Assembly: GCA_001801995.1 (NCBI GenBank)
Contig: MGZB01000056.1
Span: 1-64,000 of the forward strand
DNA from: Gammaproteobacteria bacterium RIFOXYD12_FULL_61_37
Lineage (GTDB): Bacteria; Pseudomonadota; Gammaproteobacteria; Chromatiales; Chromatiaceae
Reading direction: 5' to 3'
Length of the DNA: 64,000 nt
The translations under genes and the position numbers were made by a program. The notes beneath the pieces are model-generated. The model was not told the DNA's origin and did not search any database. It saw only the letters and a list, made by a program, of their open reading frames with translations. Of the stretch, positions 40,673-49,694 are shown in pieces; the stretch's first letter is position 1, and each line of letters starts with the position of its first letter.

Positions 40673-43509
40673 GCTTTCCTCCCTTTGCTTGTAACGGCTC
40701 CCTCGCCCCGCTGCCGGGGAGAGGGTTGGGGTGAGGGGCGTTTGGCCGCCGCCGTCATCTTGGTATAAAGCTCAAACAGTTTTTCCAGCCGCTCGGTGTC
40801 GTTCTTGAAGCGGCGACCAATGTAGATGCGCTCCAGCACTTCGTCGTTGCGCTCGTGGGCGTGACGCAGGTTCTCCGGCATGGTGTCCGGGTCATACAGG
40901 TCGGCGTTGGTGGCAGGAAAATGCACCTCGCGGGCGAGCAGGATGTATTCGGCGCACGCGGTTAGATCCGCCTTGTTTTGTTCAGTTAGCTTGGGGGCAG
41001 GGAAGTTGTTGTAAGAAAGCTTTACCGAGTACCTATACCCATCCCCTAACCTACCAGAGGTAGTTGCAAGCCAAACATTGTGCATTTTCGATGAAACAAT
41101 AGACAGCGTAACTAAATCAGAATCGTAGATTGCAAATGCGTCTACGTTTATAACGTTACCCGGAGGAATGAGCACTGCGGGGATATAAGTCCTTCCTGAG
41201 GAGCTTGTCTTTGGCAATGCAATCGCAAGAGCGTCTTGATACGTCCTGTAACAAAACCTGTGGGGCCTATCAGCTACTTTTTTTGCGTCTCTTCCAGCAT
41301 TTTTTCGATACTCTTTGCATTTGACAACTCGATCATATATTGGCCTGATACTTAATGCTGCGTCAGTGTCTTCATCTGAAATCCATAAACAATACCTATA
41401 TGTATCTTTAAGGATGTCATTACCCCCAATGTATCTTCGAATAAATTCTTTCGATTCTGGATAATCCAATATTATCTTTTTGGCTTCATCGCTCGTTAGA
41501 ACCAAATTTGTGCCATCCACAGGATTACTGCCCATGCACATAGTAGGCAATCCGTTGATTGGCTCAGATATCGACTCTATTAATATGTTTGGGGCATCTA
41601 CCAAATAAGGGTTTATGTTTTCGGCGTATTTTTTTGTTTCAGATGAAAATAAAATCTTTTTTTGATTTTTCTTTCGACCGATCCCAATTATTGTGCATAC
41701 AACCCCAGCATTGTTACTTGCGTTGTTACTCCATTTAAATGGTTCGTAAGCAAATGCAATCTCCAAATCACAATTAAATATATGCGGCCACAGCAGTGCG
41801 ACCTGTTCGCCTTGGCATATAGAGCTTGTACACACGAATGCGGCTTGAGCCTGACTATATTTTTCGTACTCGGTGAACTTAAATAACCAGGAGCAAACAT
41901 AATCTAGCTGCAATAGGTCTCCCAAACCGATTGCCACCATGTCTTCCTTTTGTTCCTTGTTTAGCTTTTTCCCTCCAATATATGGGGGGTTGCCACAGAT
42001 ATACGTTTCACCACCCTCGTTCTCAAAACCAATTTTCGCTTGGTCAATCGGTGAGTTAAATAAATCGTCGCCAAGTATTTTGGTTTCCGTACCAGTTGGG
42101 GGGCAGATCGAAAGCCAATCAAGCCGCAGTGCATTGCCGCAAACAATCCAGTTCTGCGCATCCAGCGGCAGAAACTCCGCCAGTGCATCCTTCTGTCCGC
42201 GATACAGTACGTCGCACTGGAACTCGGCAATGATGAGCGCCAAGCGCGCAATCTCTGCCGGAAAGTCACGCAGTTCGATGCCCCGGAAATTGGTCAGTGG
42301 TATCTCGCTGCCCAGATGAAGTTCGTCCCGGCGGTGGTTGATTTCTGCTTCGATCTCGCGCATCTGTTTATAGGCGATGACCAGGAAATTGCCGGAGCCA
42401 CAAGCCGGGTCAAACACGCGGATGCGCGCCATGCGCTTGCGCAAATTCAGCAGCTTGATTTTGTTATCGCCCGCCTCATTCAAAGCGGCGCGCAGATCGT
42501 CCAGGAACAGGGGGTTCAACACCTTGAGGATGTTGGGCACGCTGGTGTAGTGCATGCCCAAGGCGCCGCGCTCTTCGTCGTCGGCCACGGCCTGGATCAT
42601 GCTGCCGAAGATGTCGGGGTTGATCTGTTTCCAGTTCAGGTTGCCGGCGTGGATCAGGTAGGTGCGCGCCATGCGGGTGAAGCGCGGCACGTCGGTTGCG
42701 CCGGAGAACAGGCCGCCATTCACATAGGGGAATTGATCCGCCCACGGTCTGAGGGGTAGGTCGGGTTTTAACCCGACATCGCCTGTCGGAATAAATTCCG
42801 ACCTACACAGCGCACGACGCGCCTCAATCGACGTGTTCATGGCGCGAAAAATTTCGGACAGCACCGTATGGGTGTTGCTGCCGTCGCGCTCGCTCATCTG
42901 CTCGACGGCGTGGGTGAATAAGCCTTCGCCGTTGAAGATGTCGGTGTCTTCGGCAAAGAAGCAAAACACCAGCCGGGCCATGAAGTGGTTCATGTCGGCT
43001 CGGCGCTCGTCCCTGGCCCAGTCCGGGTTCTCGCGCAGCAGTTCGACGTACAGCTTGTTCAGCCGCCCGGTGGCGCGCACGTCAACGGGGTTGTCCTTGA
43101 TCTCCTTGATGGTGGAGATGCCGGCCAGCGGCAGGAAGAAGCCGAAATGGTTGGGAAAGTCCGGGTAAGCGCAAGCGATGGTTTCGCCACCGGCCAGATC
43201 TTCGGCCTCCAGGGTCTGCCCATCCGTGGCGAGGATGAACTTGGCCTTGGCTTTTATCGTGGCGGGACTGGCGCGCAACGCCTTGAGGGTTTCGCCCACG
43301 GTACTGGCTTCGCACACGGCAATATGGACATTGTTGCGCTGGAGTACGCCACCCGGCACATCCGATGCATTGTTGTTGCCAGACCGCAGGCGCTTGAGCG
43401 CCGTGTCCTTATTGCCGAAAGCGGCCAAAAACGCGAACGGGAACTCCGCCGCATCGAAGGGCTGAAGGGCCAGGTCCGATATGGCTTCTTCGATTTCTAC
43501 TGCATTCAT
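40669..43509 (-). CDS. class I SAM-dependent DNA methyltransferase (N6-adenine type)
   Basis: A 946-residue methyltransferase. An N-terminal domain (about 1-330) includes FCFFAEDTDIF. The SAM-binding motif I is RVFDPACGSGNFLVIAYKQM, and catalytic motif IV is ICGNPPYIGG, typical of N6-adenine methylation. The C-terminal 350 residues should carry target recognition. The ATG at 43509 (MNAVEIEEAI) matches the family start; another in-frame ATG is at 43533. Two oddities: a 51-base palindromic repeat adds 17 residues in frame (42756-42806), and the C-terminal half (about 40.96-42.1 kb) is clearly more AT-rich than the rest. First gene of the operon. Confidence 0.87.
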   Translation of the reverse strand: MNAVEIEEAISDLALQPFDAAEFPFAFLAAFGNKDTALKRLRSGNNNASDVPGGVLQRNNVHIAVCEASTVGETLKALRASPATIKAKAKFILATDGQTLEAEDLAGGETIACAYPDFPNHFGFFLPLAGISTIKEIKDNPVDVRATGRLNKLYVELLRENPDWARDERRADMNHFMARLVFCFFAEDTDIFNGEGLFTHAVEQMSERDGSNTHTVLSEIFRAMNTSIEARRALCRSEFIPTGDVGLKPDLPLRPWADQFPYVNGGLFSGATDVPRFTRMARTYLIHAGNLNWKQINPDIFGSMIQAVADDEERGALGMHYTSVPNILKVLNPLFLDDLRAALNEAGDNKIKLLNLRKRMARIRVFDPACGSGNFLVIAYKQMREIEAEINHRRDELHLGSEIPLTNFRGIELRDFPAEIARLALIIAEFQCDVLYRGQKDALAEFLPLDAQNWIVCGNALRLDWLSICPPTGTETKILGDDLFNSPIDQAKIGFENEGGETYICGNPPYIGGKKLNKEQKEDMVAIGLGDLLQLDYVCSWLFKFTEYEKYSQAQAAFVCTSSICQGEQVALLWPHIFNCDLEIAFAYEPFKWSNNASNNAGVVCTIIGIGRKKNQKKILFSSETKKYAENINPYLVDAPNILIESISEPINGLPTMCMGSNPVDGTNLVLTSDEAKKIILDYPESKEFIRRYIGGNDILKDTYRYCLWISDEDTDAALSIRPIYDRVVKCKEYRKNAGRDAKKVADRPHRFCYRTYQDALAIALPKTSSSGRTYIPAVLIPPGNVINVDAFAIYDSDLVTLSIVSSKMHNVWLATTSGRLGDGYRYSVKLSYNNFPAPKLTEQNKADLTACAEYILLAREVHFPATNADLYDPDTMPENLRHAHERNDEVLERIYIGRRFKNDTERLEKLFELYTKMTAAAKRPSPQPSPRQRGEGAVTSKGRKA
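42756..42806. repeat. 51-base REP-like palindromic repeat inserted in frame in the methyltransferase gene
   Basis: GTAGGTCGG (42756-42764) pairs with CCGACCTAC (42798-42806). Inside are two smaller hairpins: TCGGGTT/AACCCGA (42761-42776) and GTCGGAAT/ATTCCGAC (42785-42802). The sequence type is a common intergenic repeat in proteobacteria. Here its 51 bases encode 17 residues (RSEFIPTGDVGLKPDL region) without breaking the frame. Confidence 0.75.
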
Positions 43510-43909
43510 GTTTCTACGGAACTCATGGGGCAACTTGCCTGTGTGATGTTCCCCCGCCCGTACCCGGCGGAGGTCCAGTGACTGCTTGGCACTACGGGTG
43601 GGGCCATTGTAAATGCTTGTCCGTACGCCCTTGTAATGTTTCGGGAGCTATTATGCTGCGCGTGTTTCACATTAACCGGTCCTGGCGATCCGCCACCCCC
43701 TGCATCCTTTCGTGGGTTTGCGCGTCTCCCTTGATGTCAGGCGCCTGACGCCCCCCGATCTTGAGGGAAGAGTACCCATGCCTGACCGGACCCGCCCTGC
43801 AAGGAGTTTGGGCATTGGCGGGACAACGATTACAAGAATGCGCCCTGAGCTTTTCAGTGCCCTGCGAATTGAAGGTGATTCAATATTCTTTGTTGGAGAA
43901 AATGCAATC
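43510..43909. other. non-coding gap between restriction-like operon and ArsP-like permease
   Basis: No gene supported; the in-frame extension of the permease upstream to 43712 is not family-like. On the minus strand TACAAT (43611 to 43606) with TTACAA about 19 bases upstream is a weak promoter candidate for the methyltransferase operon. Near the permease start, GTTGGAGAA gives a ribosome site. Confidence 0.45.
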
Positions 43910-45277
43910 ATGACGACCTCGAACCCCACCCCTATCGCCGCCTGGCAGACGCGGCTGCGTCAGACTGTGCAGGAGAACCCTACCGAACTGCGTTGGCTGG
44001 TTTGGATGATTGGCCTCTTCCTGCTGGCCTTCTTCCTGCCGGTGGGTACGCCGCGCTTCGACAACGCAGTGCTGGAGGGCTTGGCCCTGCTGCATTGGTA
44101 TGCCCGCGAGCATGTGATCCTCTGCCTGATCCCGGCCTTCCTCATCGCCGGGGCCATCGCGGTCTTCGTCAGCCGGGACGCGGTGATGAAGTACCTGGGC
44201 CCCGGCGCCAACAAGTTCGCGGCCTATGGGGTCGCCTCGGTCTCCGGCTCGATCCTGGCGGTCTGCTCCTGCACCGTGCTGCCGCTCTTCGGCGGCATCT
44301 ACCGGCGCGGGGCCGGGCTGGGACCGGCGGTCGCCTTCTTGTACGCCGGACCGGCCATCAACGTGCTGGCGGTGGTGCTGACGGCCAAGGTGCTGGGGGC
44401 GGATCTGGGGATCGCCCGCGCCCTGGGGGCGGTGGCCTTCTCCCTGGTGATCGGCGGGATCATGCACGGGATCTACCGTCGAGAAGAGGCGGCGCGGGCG
44501 GGGGCCGCGAAGGGATTCGTCAGCGGCGATGGTCCGGAGCGGCCGCTCGCCGAGACAACGGCCTTTTTCGCCTTGCAGATCGCCGTGCTGGTCTTCGCCA
44601 ACTGGGCACCGGCCAGTGCCGAGGAGAGCGCGCTTTGGCATGGTTTGTATACCTGGAAATGGCCTTTGACCGCCCTGGCGGGGCTGGGTCTGGCGGGTCT
44701 GTTGATCCTCCGCTGGCGCTGGCATTGGCAGCCCCTCGCCGCTACCGCTCTACTGGTCGCCTTGCTGGCCGGCATCTTCCCGCAATACCCGGAGATCGCC
44801 TTCTCTGCCGGTCTGCTCGGTCTGACCCTGTCCGCTTCCTTCCAGCCTGGCGACGGGGAGGAGTGGCTGGGACAGAGCTGGGGCTTCGCCAAGCTGATCC
44901 TGCCCCTGCTGCTGGGCGGGGTGCTGCTGGCGGGGTTCCTGTTGGGGCGTCCCGGCCAAGAGGGGATCATCCCCTCCGAATGGGTTAACGCGGCGGTGGG
45001 GGGCAATGGGCTGGGGGCCAACTTCCTGGCCGCCCTGGCCGGGGTCTTCATGTACTTCGCCACCCTGACCGAGATCCCCATCGTCCAGGGCCTGATGGGT
45101 GCGGGCATGGGGAAGGGTCCGGCCCTGGCCCTGCTGCTGGCGGGTCCCGCCCTGTCGCTCCCCTCCATGCTGGTGATCCGCAGCATCCTGGGCACGGAGA
45201 AGACCCTGGTCTATTGCACACTGGTGGTGGTCATGGCGGCCCTCACCGGCCTGTTGTTCGGCACCTTTTACCCCTGA
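43910..45277 (+). CDS. ArsP-like permease (DUF318/COG0701 family)
   Basis: A 455-residue membrane protein with about ten spans. The family cysteine motif is ILAVCSCTVLPLFGGIYRRG, and a second copy of the fold appears in the C-terminal half (ATLTEIPIVQGLMGAGMGKGP). ArsP members export trivalent organoarsenicals; others of this broad family move different substrates. The arsM gene two places downstream supports export of methylated arsenite. Start at 43910 after GGAGAA; the open frame runs 66 codons further upstream without membrane sequence. Confidence 0.82.
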   Translation: MTTSNPTPIAAWQTRLRQTVQENPTELRWLVWMIGLFLLAFFLPVGTPRFDNAVLEGLALLHWYAREHVILCLIPAFLIAGAIAVFVSRDAVMKYLGPGANKFAAYGVASVSGSILAVCSCTVLPLFGGIYRRGAGLGPAVAFLYAGPAINVLAVVLTAKVLGADLGIARALGAVAFSLVIGGIMHGIYRREEAARAGAAKGFVSGDGPERPLAETTAFFALQIAVLVFANWAPASAEESALWHGLYTWKWPLTALAGLGLAGLLILRWRWHWQPLAATALLVALLAGIFPQYPEIAFSAGLLGLTLSASFQPGDGEEWLGQSWGFAKLILPLLLGGVLLAGFLLGRPGQEGIIPSEWVNAAVGGNGLGANFLAALAGVFMYFATLTEIPIVQGLMGAGMGKGPALALLLAGPALSLPSMLVIRSILGTEKTLVYCTLVVVMAALTGLLFGTFYP

Positions 45278-45287
45278 GGTTCAAATC

Positions 45288-45575
45288 ATGATCCAGATCC
45301 AGATCTACGGCACCGGCTGTGCCAAATGCACCCAGCTCTCCCAGCACGCCGAGGCCGCCGCCCAGGCCCTGGGGCTCGAATACCAGATCGAAAAGATCAG
45401 CGACATCAACGCCATCATCGACGCCGGGATCATGTCCACCCCCGGTCTCGGGCTAAACGGCGAGGTCAAGAGCACGGGCAAGGTCCTGACGGTCGAGTCC
45501 ATCAAGGCCCTGTTGCAGCAGCGGCCGGACCCCTTTGCCCAGATCGACATCCGAACCGGCGGTGGTTGCTGTTGA
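45288..45575 (+). CDS. small thioredoxin-fold redox protein
   Basis: A 95-residue protein of the redox-active-disulfide-2 type: the active site is [11 protein letters not shown] (CxxC), the cis-Pro region [11 protein letters not shown] and an extra vicinal cysteine pair at the C-terminus (GGGCC). It lies 10 bases after the permease gene and 37 before arsM. It may reduce the permease or arsenic intermediates; this is inference from position. Confidence 0.82.
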   Translation: MIQIQIYGTGCAKCTQLSQHAEAAAQALGLEYQIEKISDINAIIDAGIMSTPGLGLNGEVKSTGKVLTVESIKALLQQRPDPFAQIDIRTGGGCC

Positions 45576-45612
45576 TCCCAGATCCACGTCACACCAGAAG
45601 AGAGGCCTGATT

Positions 45613-46398
45613 ATGACCAAAGCCGACGCCGATTCCCTCCGCCAGGCAGTCCGCACTTTCTACGCCGCCACCGCCCAGGCTGATGCCACCGGCTGTTGCG
45701 CCACGGGAAGCTGTTACGCCCCCACCCCTACCCTCTCCACAGCCTTGGGTTACAGCGCCGAGGAGCTGGCCGCCGTGCCCGAGGGGGCCAACCTGGGCCT
45801 CGGCTGCGGCAATCCCCAAGCCATCGCGGCCCTGCGGCCGGGCGAATGCGTGCTCGATCTGGGCAGCGGCGCGGGATTCGACTGCTTCCTCGCCGCCCGC
45901 GCCGTGGGTACGGAGGGGCGCGTCATCGGCGTGGACATGACCCCGGAGATGCTGGCCAAGGCCCGCGCCAATGCGGCCAAATCCGGTCTGAACAACGTCG
46001 AGTTCCGCCTGGGCGAGATCGAGCACCTGCCGGTGGCGGACGCCTCGGTGGACGTGATCCTCTCCAACTGCGTCATCAACCTCTCGCCGGACAAGCCCCA
46101 GGTCTTCGCCGAGGCCTTCCGGGTGTTGCGCCCCGGCGGCCGGCTGGCCATCTCCGATGTGGTCGCGCTGGTCGAGTTGCCCGAGGCGATGCGCCAGGAC
46201 CTCGCCCTCTACACCGGCTGTATGGGCGGGGCCTCGCGCATCGAGGAGGTGGAGGCGATGCTGAAAGCAGCGGGTTTCGTCGAGACGCGGGTGGTCCCGA
46301 AAGCGGAGAGCCGCGAATTCATCCGCGACTGGGCGCCGGACCGGCCGGTGACCGACTATCTGGTATCGGCCAGTATCGAGGGCATCAAGCCCGCCTGA
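45613..46398 (+). CDS. arsM: ArsM, arsenite S-adenosylmethionine methyltransferase
   Basis: A 261-residue enzyme methylating As(III) with SAM. Cysteines are visible in [30 protein letters not shown] and TGCMGGA; the family uses such conserved cysteines to bind arsenite. The SAM motif is [15 protein letters not shown]. The ATG at 45613 is preferred; the longer frame from 45535 overlaps the thioredoxin gene. Products could leave by the ArsP-like permease. Confidence 0.93.
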   Translation: MTKADADSLRQAVRTFYAATAQADATGCCATGSCYAPTPTLSTALGYSAEELAAVPEGANLGLGCGNPQAIAALRPGECVLDLGSGAGFDCFLAARAVGTEGRVIGVDMTPEMLAKARANAAKSGLNNVEFRLGEIEHLPVADASVDVILSNCVINLSPDKPQVFAEAFRVLRPGGRLAISDVVALVELPEAMRQDLALYTGCMGGASRIEEVEAMLKAAGFVETRVVPKAESREFIRDWAPDRPVTDYLVSASIEGIKPA

Positions 46399-46536
46399 GC
46401 AATCACCGCGCCTTCGCCGGAACAGTCCCGCCATGGATAGGGTAGAGGAATAGATCTTGCGAATTGCCATCGACATCCTGGAAAGTTGGCGGGTGAAAAT
46501 GGCGATTGGCCCAAAATTGGCTGGACCTGAGGAGGT

Positions 46537-47487
46537 ATGGTGGACCCTTTGGCGTTTCTCCTGGGATTTTTCAGACCCGAGGGTCCAGACGTTCCAGAGC
46601 TGGACGAAGCCCTGGGCCGGGCCGTTTCCTTGGTGGATTCGCGTCTGCCGCAGGCCCGTGGCTGGCCGAAGCGCTACCGGCGGCCCATCGCGGCGGCGCT
46701 CGAACAGGCTGGTCATGTGGCCGGGGCCATTCCGGGACCGGTCAGGCTGGATGCTGAGAGCTTCCAGTTCGATCCCCTCGTCCATGCCCTGTTCGCCTCG
46801 ACCCAGCAGATGCAGGAGGTCATCCGCGACAGCCAGGCCATTCGGGATTACGTCGCCGCCGGCGGGAAGGGCGAGGCCTATCTCCTGTTGACCGCGCACC
46901 GCCAGGAGCGGCAGGTCTTCGGCGTCGATGACGAGGGGGGAGTCCTGCGACGGGATGTCCCCCAGCGGCTGGTCTGGTTCAGCGATCATCAGTTGGCGGG
47001 ACCGGCCCCTACCCTGGCCGAGGCCCGGAACAGGCTGACCTGGACCCTGTTCGACCGCTTCCTGGAGCGGGTCCGGGTGGGATTCGAGCGCATCAAGCAA
47101 GAAAAGGAGCGGCTTGGCTTCGAGAAGGAGCGGGCCTTCGACCGGCTGCGCCGCGCCAAGGGAGAGGAACGCCCCGCCCTGCAAAAGGCCCTGGACAGCG
47201 TTCTGGCGCAACTGGGCGAAACCATAGAGACGCTGGAGCTGAATCATCTCCACGAAGTGTTCGAGACGATACTGTCGCACCCCAAGGACTGCCTCTACGT
47301 GGAGGAGCAGGCGCTGATCCTGGACCGGATGAACCGGGTCCGCACCCAGGCAAGGGGAGAGGCGACAGTCAGCGTCGGCTTTCTGGACATCATCGAACGC
47401 TACCGGGAACCCCGCACCGCCGTGCTGGTGTACTGCCAGGACATCCAACAGATCGCCAACGGAGAGGGCCGCCTCCGGGTTACCTGA
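46537..47487 (+). CDS. hypothetical protein with central coiled coil
   Basis: A 316-residue soluble protein I do not recognise. Residues about 185-250 are highly charged and helical (RVRVGFERIKQEKERLGFEKER), preceded by an alpha/beta part (YLLLTAHRQERQVFGVDDEGG) and followed by helices with LDIIERYREPRTAVLVYC. GGAGGT touches the ATG at 46537, so the GTG at 46540 (VDPLAFLLGF) may be the real start. It ends at the edge of the decaying segment. Confidence 0.65.
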   Translation: MVDPLAFLLGFFRPEGPDVPELDEALGRAVSLVDSRLPQARGWPKRYRRPIAAALEQAGHVAGAIPGPVRLDAESFQFDPLVHALFASTQQMQEVIRDSQAIRDYVAAGGKGEAYLLLTAHRQERQVFGVDDEGGVLRRDVPQRLVWFSDHQLAGPAPTLAEARNRLTWTLFDRFLERVRVGFERIKQEKERLGFEKERAFDRLRRAKGEERPALQKALDSVLAQLGETIETLELNHLHEVFETILSHPKDCLYVEEQALILDRMNRVRTQARGEATVSVGFLDIIERYREPRTAVLVYCQDIQQIANGEGRLRVT

Positions 47488-47559
47488 GGCTGACCGTTCA
47501 AGATGTCCGGCGGGCTTGTCCAGCTGCGGCGCCCTCGAAGCGCGGAGGGCGAGACCGGC

Positions 47560-47728
47560 GGGCGCAGCAGACGGTAGCCCTTGCCGGAAAGCCGCTCCAG
47601 CATCCCTTCCATCTCCATTTTGCTCAGTGCCCGCGACAGGGTCTCCGGGGTAACCCCCAACTGCCCTGCCCAGATGGCCTTCGGCACCACGCCGATGAGA
47701 TGCTGGGCTGCTCTGGTCTGGTGCTCTT
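47560..47728 (-). pseudogene. Crp/Fnr regulator, C-terminal fragment
   Basis: Only the helix-turn-helix end of a Crp/Fnr protein remains: [22 protein letters not shown], then EGMLERLSGKGYRLL. The upstream part shows [10 protein letters not shown], as if an internal segment were lost, and the effector domain is absent. It abuts the truncated ABC ATPase at about 47720. Coordinates are approximate. Confidence 0.7.
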
Positions 47729-47860
47729 GCCGGCGCCGTTGGGGCCGAGAAAGCCGAAAAACTCGCCGCGCTGTACGCTGAAGGAGATCCCGGCAACGGC
47801 GTCGACCCTATCGAAACGCTTGGCGAGATGTCCAACGACTATGGCGTCGGGTGTGGACAT
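47721..47860 (-). pseudogene. ABC transporter ATPase, N-terminal fragment
   Basis: The frame opens normally ([20 protein letters not shown], then [14 protein letters not shown]) but breaks directly after Walker A, running into the Crp/Fnr fragment. Signature and Walker B parts are missing. It starts 4 bases after the stop of the following ATPase gene, so it was once the last gene of that exporter operon. Confidence 0.8.
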
Positions 47861-47863
47861 GCG

Positions 47864-48505
47864 CTACGTCTGCCTTTTCACCAGCCGGCCGTCCTCGATG
47901 CGCCAGATGGTATCGAACCCCTCGATCATGCGCAGATCGTGGGTGACGGCGATCACCGCCGCCTGGCGCTCGCGGGCGATGCGCTTCAGGAGCTCCATGA
48001 CCTTGGCGCCGCGGGCGGTGTCGAGGGAGGCGGTCGGTTCGTCGGCGAGGATGAGCGGCGGGGAATTGGCAAGCGCCCGACCGATGGCTACCCGCTGCTG
48101 CTCGCCGCCGGAGAGATTGGCGGGGAGCGAGGCGGCGCGGTGGCCCAGCTCAAGGTAGTCGAGCAGTTCGTTGGCATGGCTGCGCGCCACATGGCCCGGT
48201 GCGCCGTTGATCTCCATGGCCAGGGCGATGTTGTCGCGGGCGTTGAGAAAGGGGATCAGGTTATGGCCCTGGAAGATGAAGCCGATGTGCTCGCGCCGGT
48301 AGCGGCGCACGTCGATGCCGGTCCAGGCGTTGTCGTAGATGGTCCGGCCGTTCATGGCGATACGCCCGGCGCTGGGTTCCAGGATCAGGCTGATACACAG
48401 CAGGAGCGTGCTCTTGCCCGAACCCGAGGGGTCGCGCAACGCCGTCACCGCCGTTTCGCCGTGACCGAAGGTCTTGCTCAGTCCCTCTACATGCAGGATG
48501 CTCAC
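47864..48505 (-). CDS. MacB/LolD-type ABC ATPase with internal deletion
   Basis: A 213-residue ATPase. Walker A PSGSGKSTLLL, signature NLSGGEQQRVAIGRALA, Walker B LILADEPTASLD and the H-loop VTHDLRM are all present. However TALRD is joined straight to PSGSGKST, so about 15 residues forming the strands before the P-loop are missing compared with family members. The deletion is in frame, but function is doubtful. GTG start at 48505, one base after the permease stop. Confidence 0.75.
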   Translation of the reverse strand: MSILHVEGLSKTFGHGETAVTALRDPSGSGKSTLLLCISLILEPSAGRIAMNGRTIYDNAWTGIDVRRYRREHIGFIFQGHNLIPFLNARDNIALAMEINGAPGHVARSHANELLDYLELGHRAASLPANLSGGEQQRVAIGRALANSPPLILADEPTASLDTARGAKVMELLKRIARERQAAVIAVTHDLRMIEGFDTIWRIEDGRLVKRQT

Positions 48506-48506
48506 C

Positions 48507-49693
48507 TCAGCCCCCCAGCGCCAGCGAGGGTGGCGTGCGCAGGGCATGAACGATCCCGACTAGGCTCGCCAGAATCCCGCCGACGAAGAACACCCCGAAG
48601 GTGATGAGGGTCTCTTCGGGCAGGAGCACCAAGGTGCGGGGGAAGTGATCCTTGGTGAGGTTCACCATCGTCCATCCCAGGGCGAAGCTGGCCAGGGTGA
48701 GCACCACCGATTGTTCGAGGATCAGGCGCACGATCACCCAGTTGGAGGCGCCCATGAGCTTGAGGGTCGCGATCGCCTTGATCTTCTCCACCGTGATCAC
48801 GTAGATCAGCAGGGCGATGATCACCAGCGACACGATCACCAGCAGGGTGCGGAACAACCCCAGGATAGCGCTCATCTTCTTGAGCCGACCTTCGAGCATC
48901 AAGCTGCGCTCCTCGCCGGTGGTATACACGCTGAAATAGAGCCACTCCTCGATGTGGCGGGCGGTCACACGCACGTCCGCCGCGGGGTCGAGGCGGACGA
49001 GGACCGCGCTGATGGTGTCGCTGTTGCCGGCCAGCAGGGGCAGCAGTTTGTCTGCCTGTGCCGGGGTGTAGCCGACCCGTTCCAGCCGCTGGCGGCCAGC
49101 GCTGCCTCTCGTGCCCGGTTGTCTTGCTGATAGAGCACCTCCTGGGCGTCCGGCAGGGAGAGATAGAGGAGCGGATTGCCGCCAAAGTCCACGGCCCCCT
49201 TGGTAAGCCCCACCACGCTGTAGTCGTGCGGCCCGAGCCGGACAGAATCGCCGAGCTTGAGGCCGAGTTTCATATCTGCCACCGTCTCGTAATGGGCGCG
49301 GCCGATAGGGCGCCCGGCGACTAGGCGGCCGGGGCCGCCCAGGCCGCCGAAGACGTCGTGGCCGATGATGGTGAAGTGCTGCTCGCGCCCCGCCACCTCG
49401 CGCTGCACCGCATAGGTGATGAACGGACTTGCCAGGGCCACGCCGGGTGTGGCGGCCACGCTCCGCCAGGCATCCTCGGGGATGCGTGACTGCTCGTTGA
49501 ACGGCCCGCCGCGGCGGTACTCCACCACCCACAGATCGGCGTCGGTATTGTCGATGAGCCACACGCCGTCGGCGGTGTTGCCCTGGAAGATACCGTTCAT
49601 GATCAGCACGATGGCGATGAGCAGGCCTACCCCGACGATGGAGGCGGCGAACTTGCCCAGGTGGCGCTGGGCGTCCTTGATGGCGAGGTCCAC
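48507..49693 (-). pseudogene. MacB/FtsX-like ABC permease, frameshifted
   Basis: One gene read in two frames. The first part (from GTG 49693, after GGAGGAG) has an N-terminal span (FAASIVGVGLLIAIVLIMNG) and a periplasmic domain up to about 49090. The second frame continues from RLERVGYTPAQADKLL to three membrane spans (LLVIVSLVIIALLIYVITV). The frames switch near 49080-49105, where one base is gained or lost. Either a true frameshift or a sequencing error. Confidence 0.8.
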
Positions 49694-49694
49694 C

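Noticed and set aside
40698-40735. GC-rich CCGGGGAGAGGG repeat at the end of the methyltransferase gene as a terminator
   Set aside because: It lies inside the coding sequence just before the DUF1016 start and has no U-tract; it encodes a Pro/Ser-rich tail and may be a dispersed repeat, but this is not shown.
45589-47835. 748-residue minus-strand open frame
   Set aside because: Antisense to arsM and the 46537 gene; it crosses intergenic sequence and has no recognisable domain.
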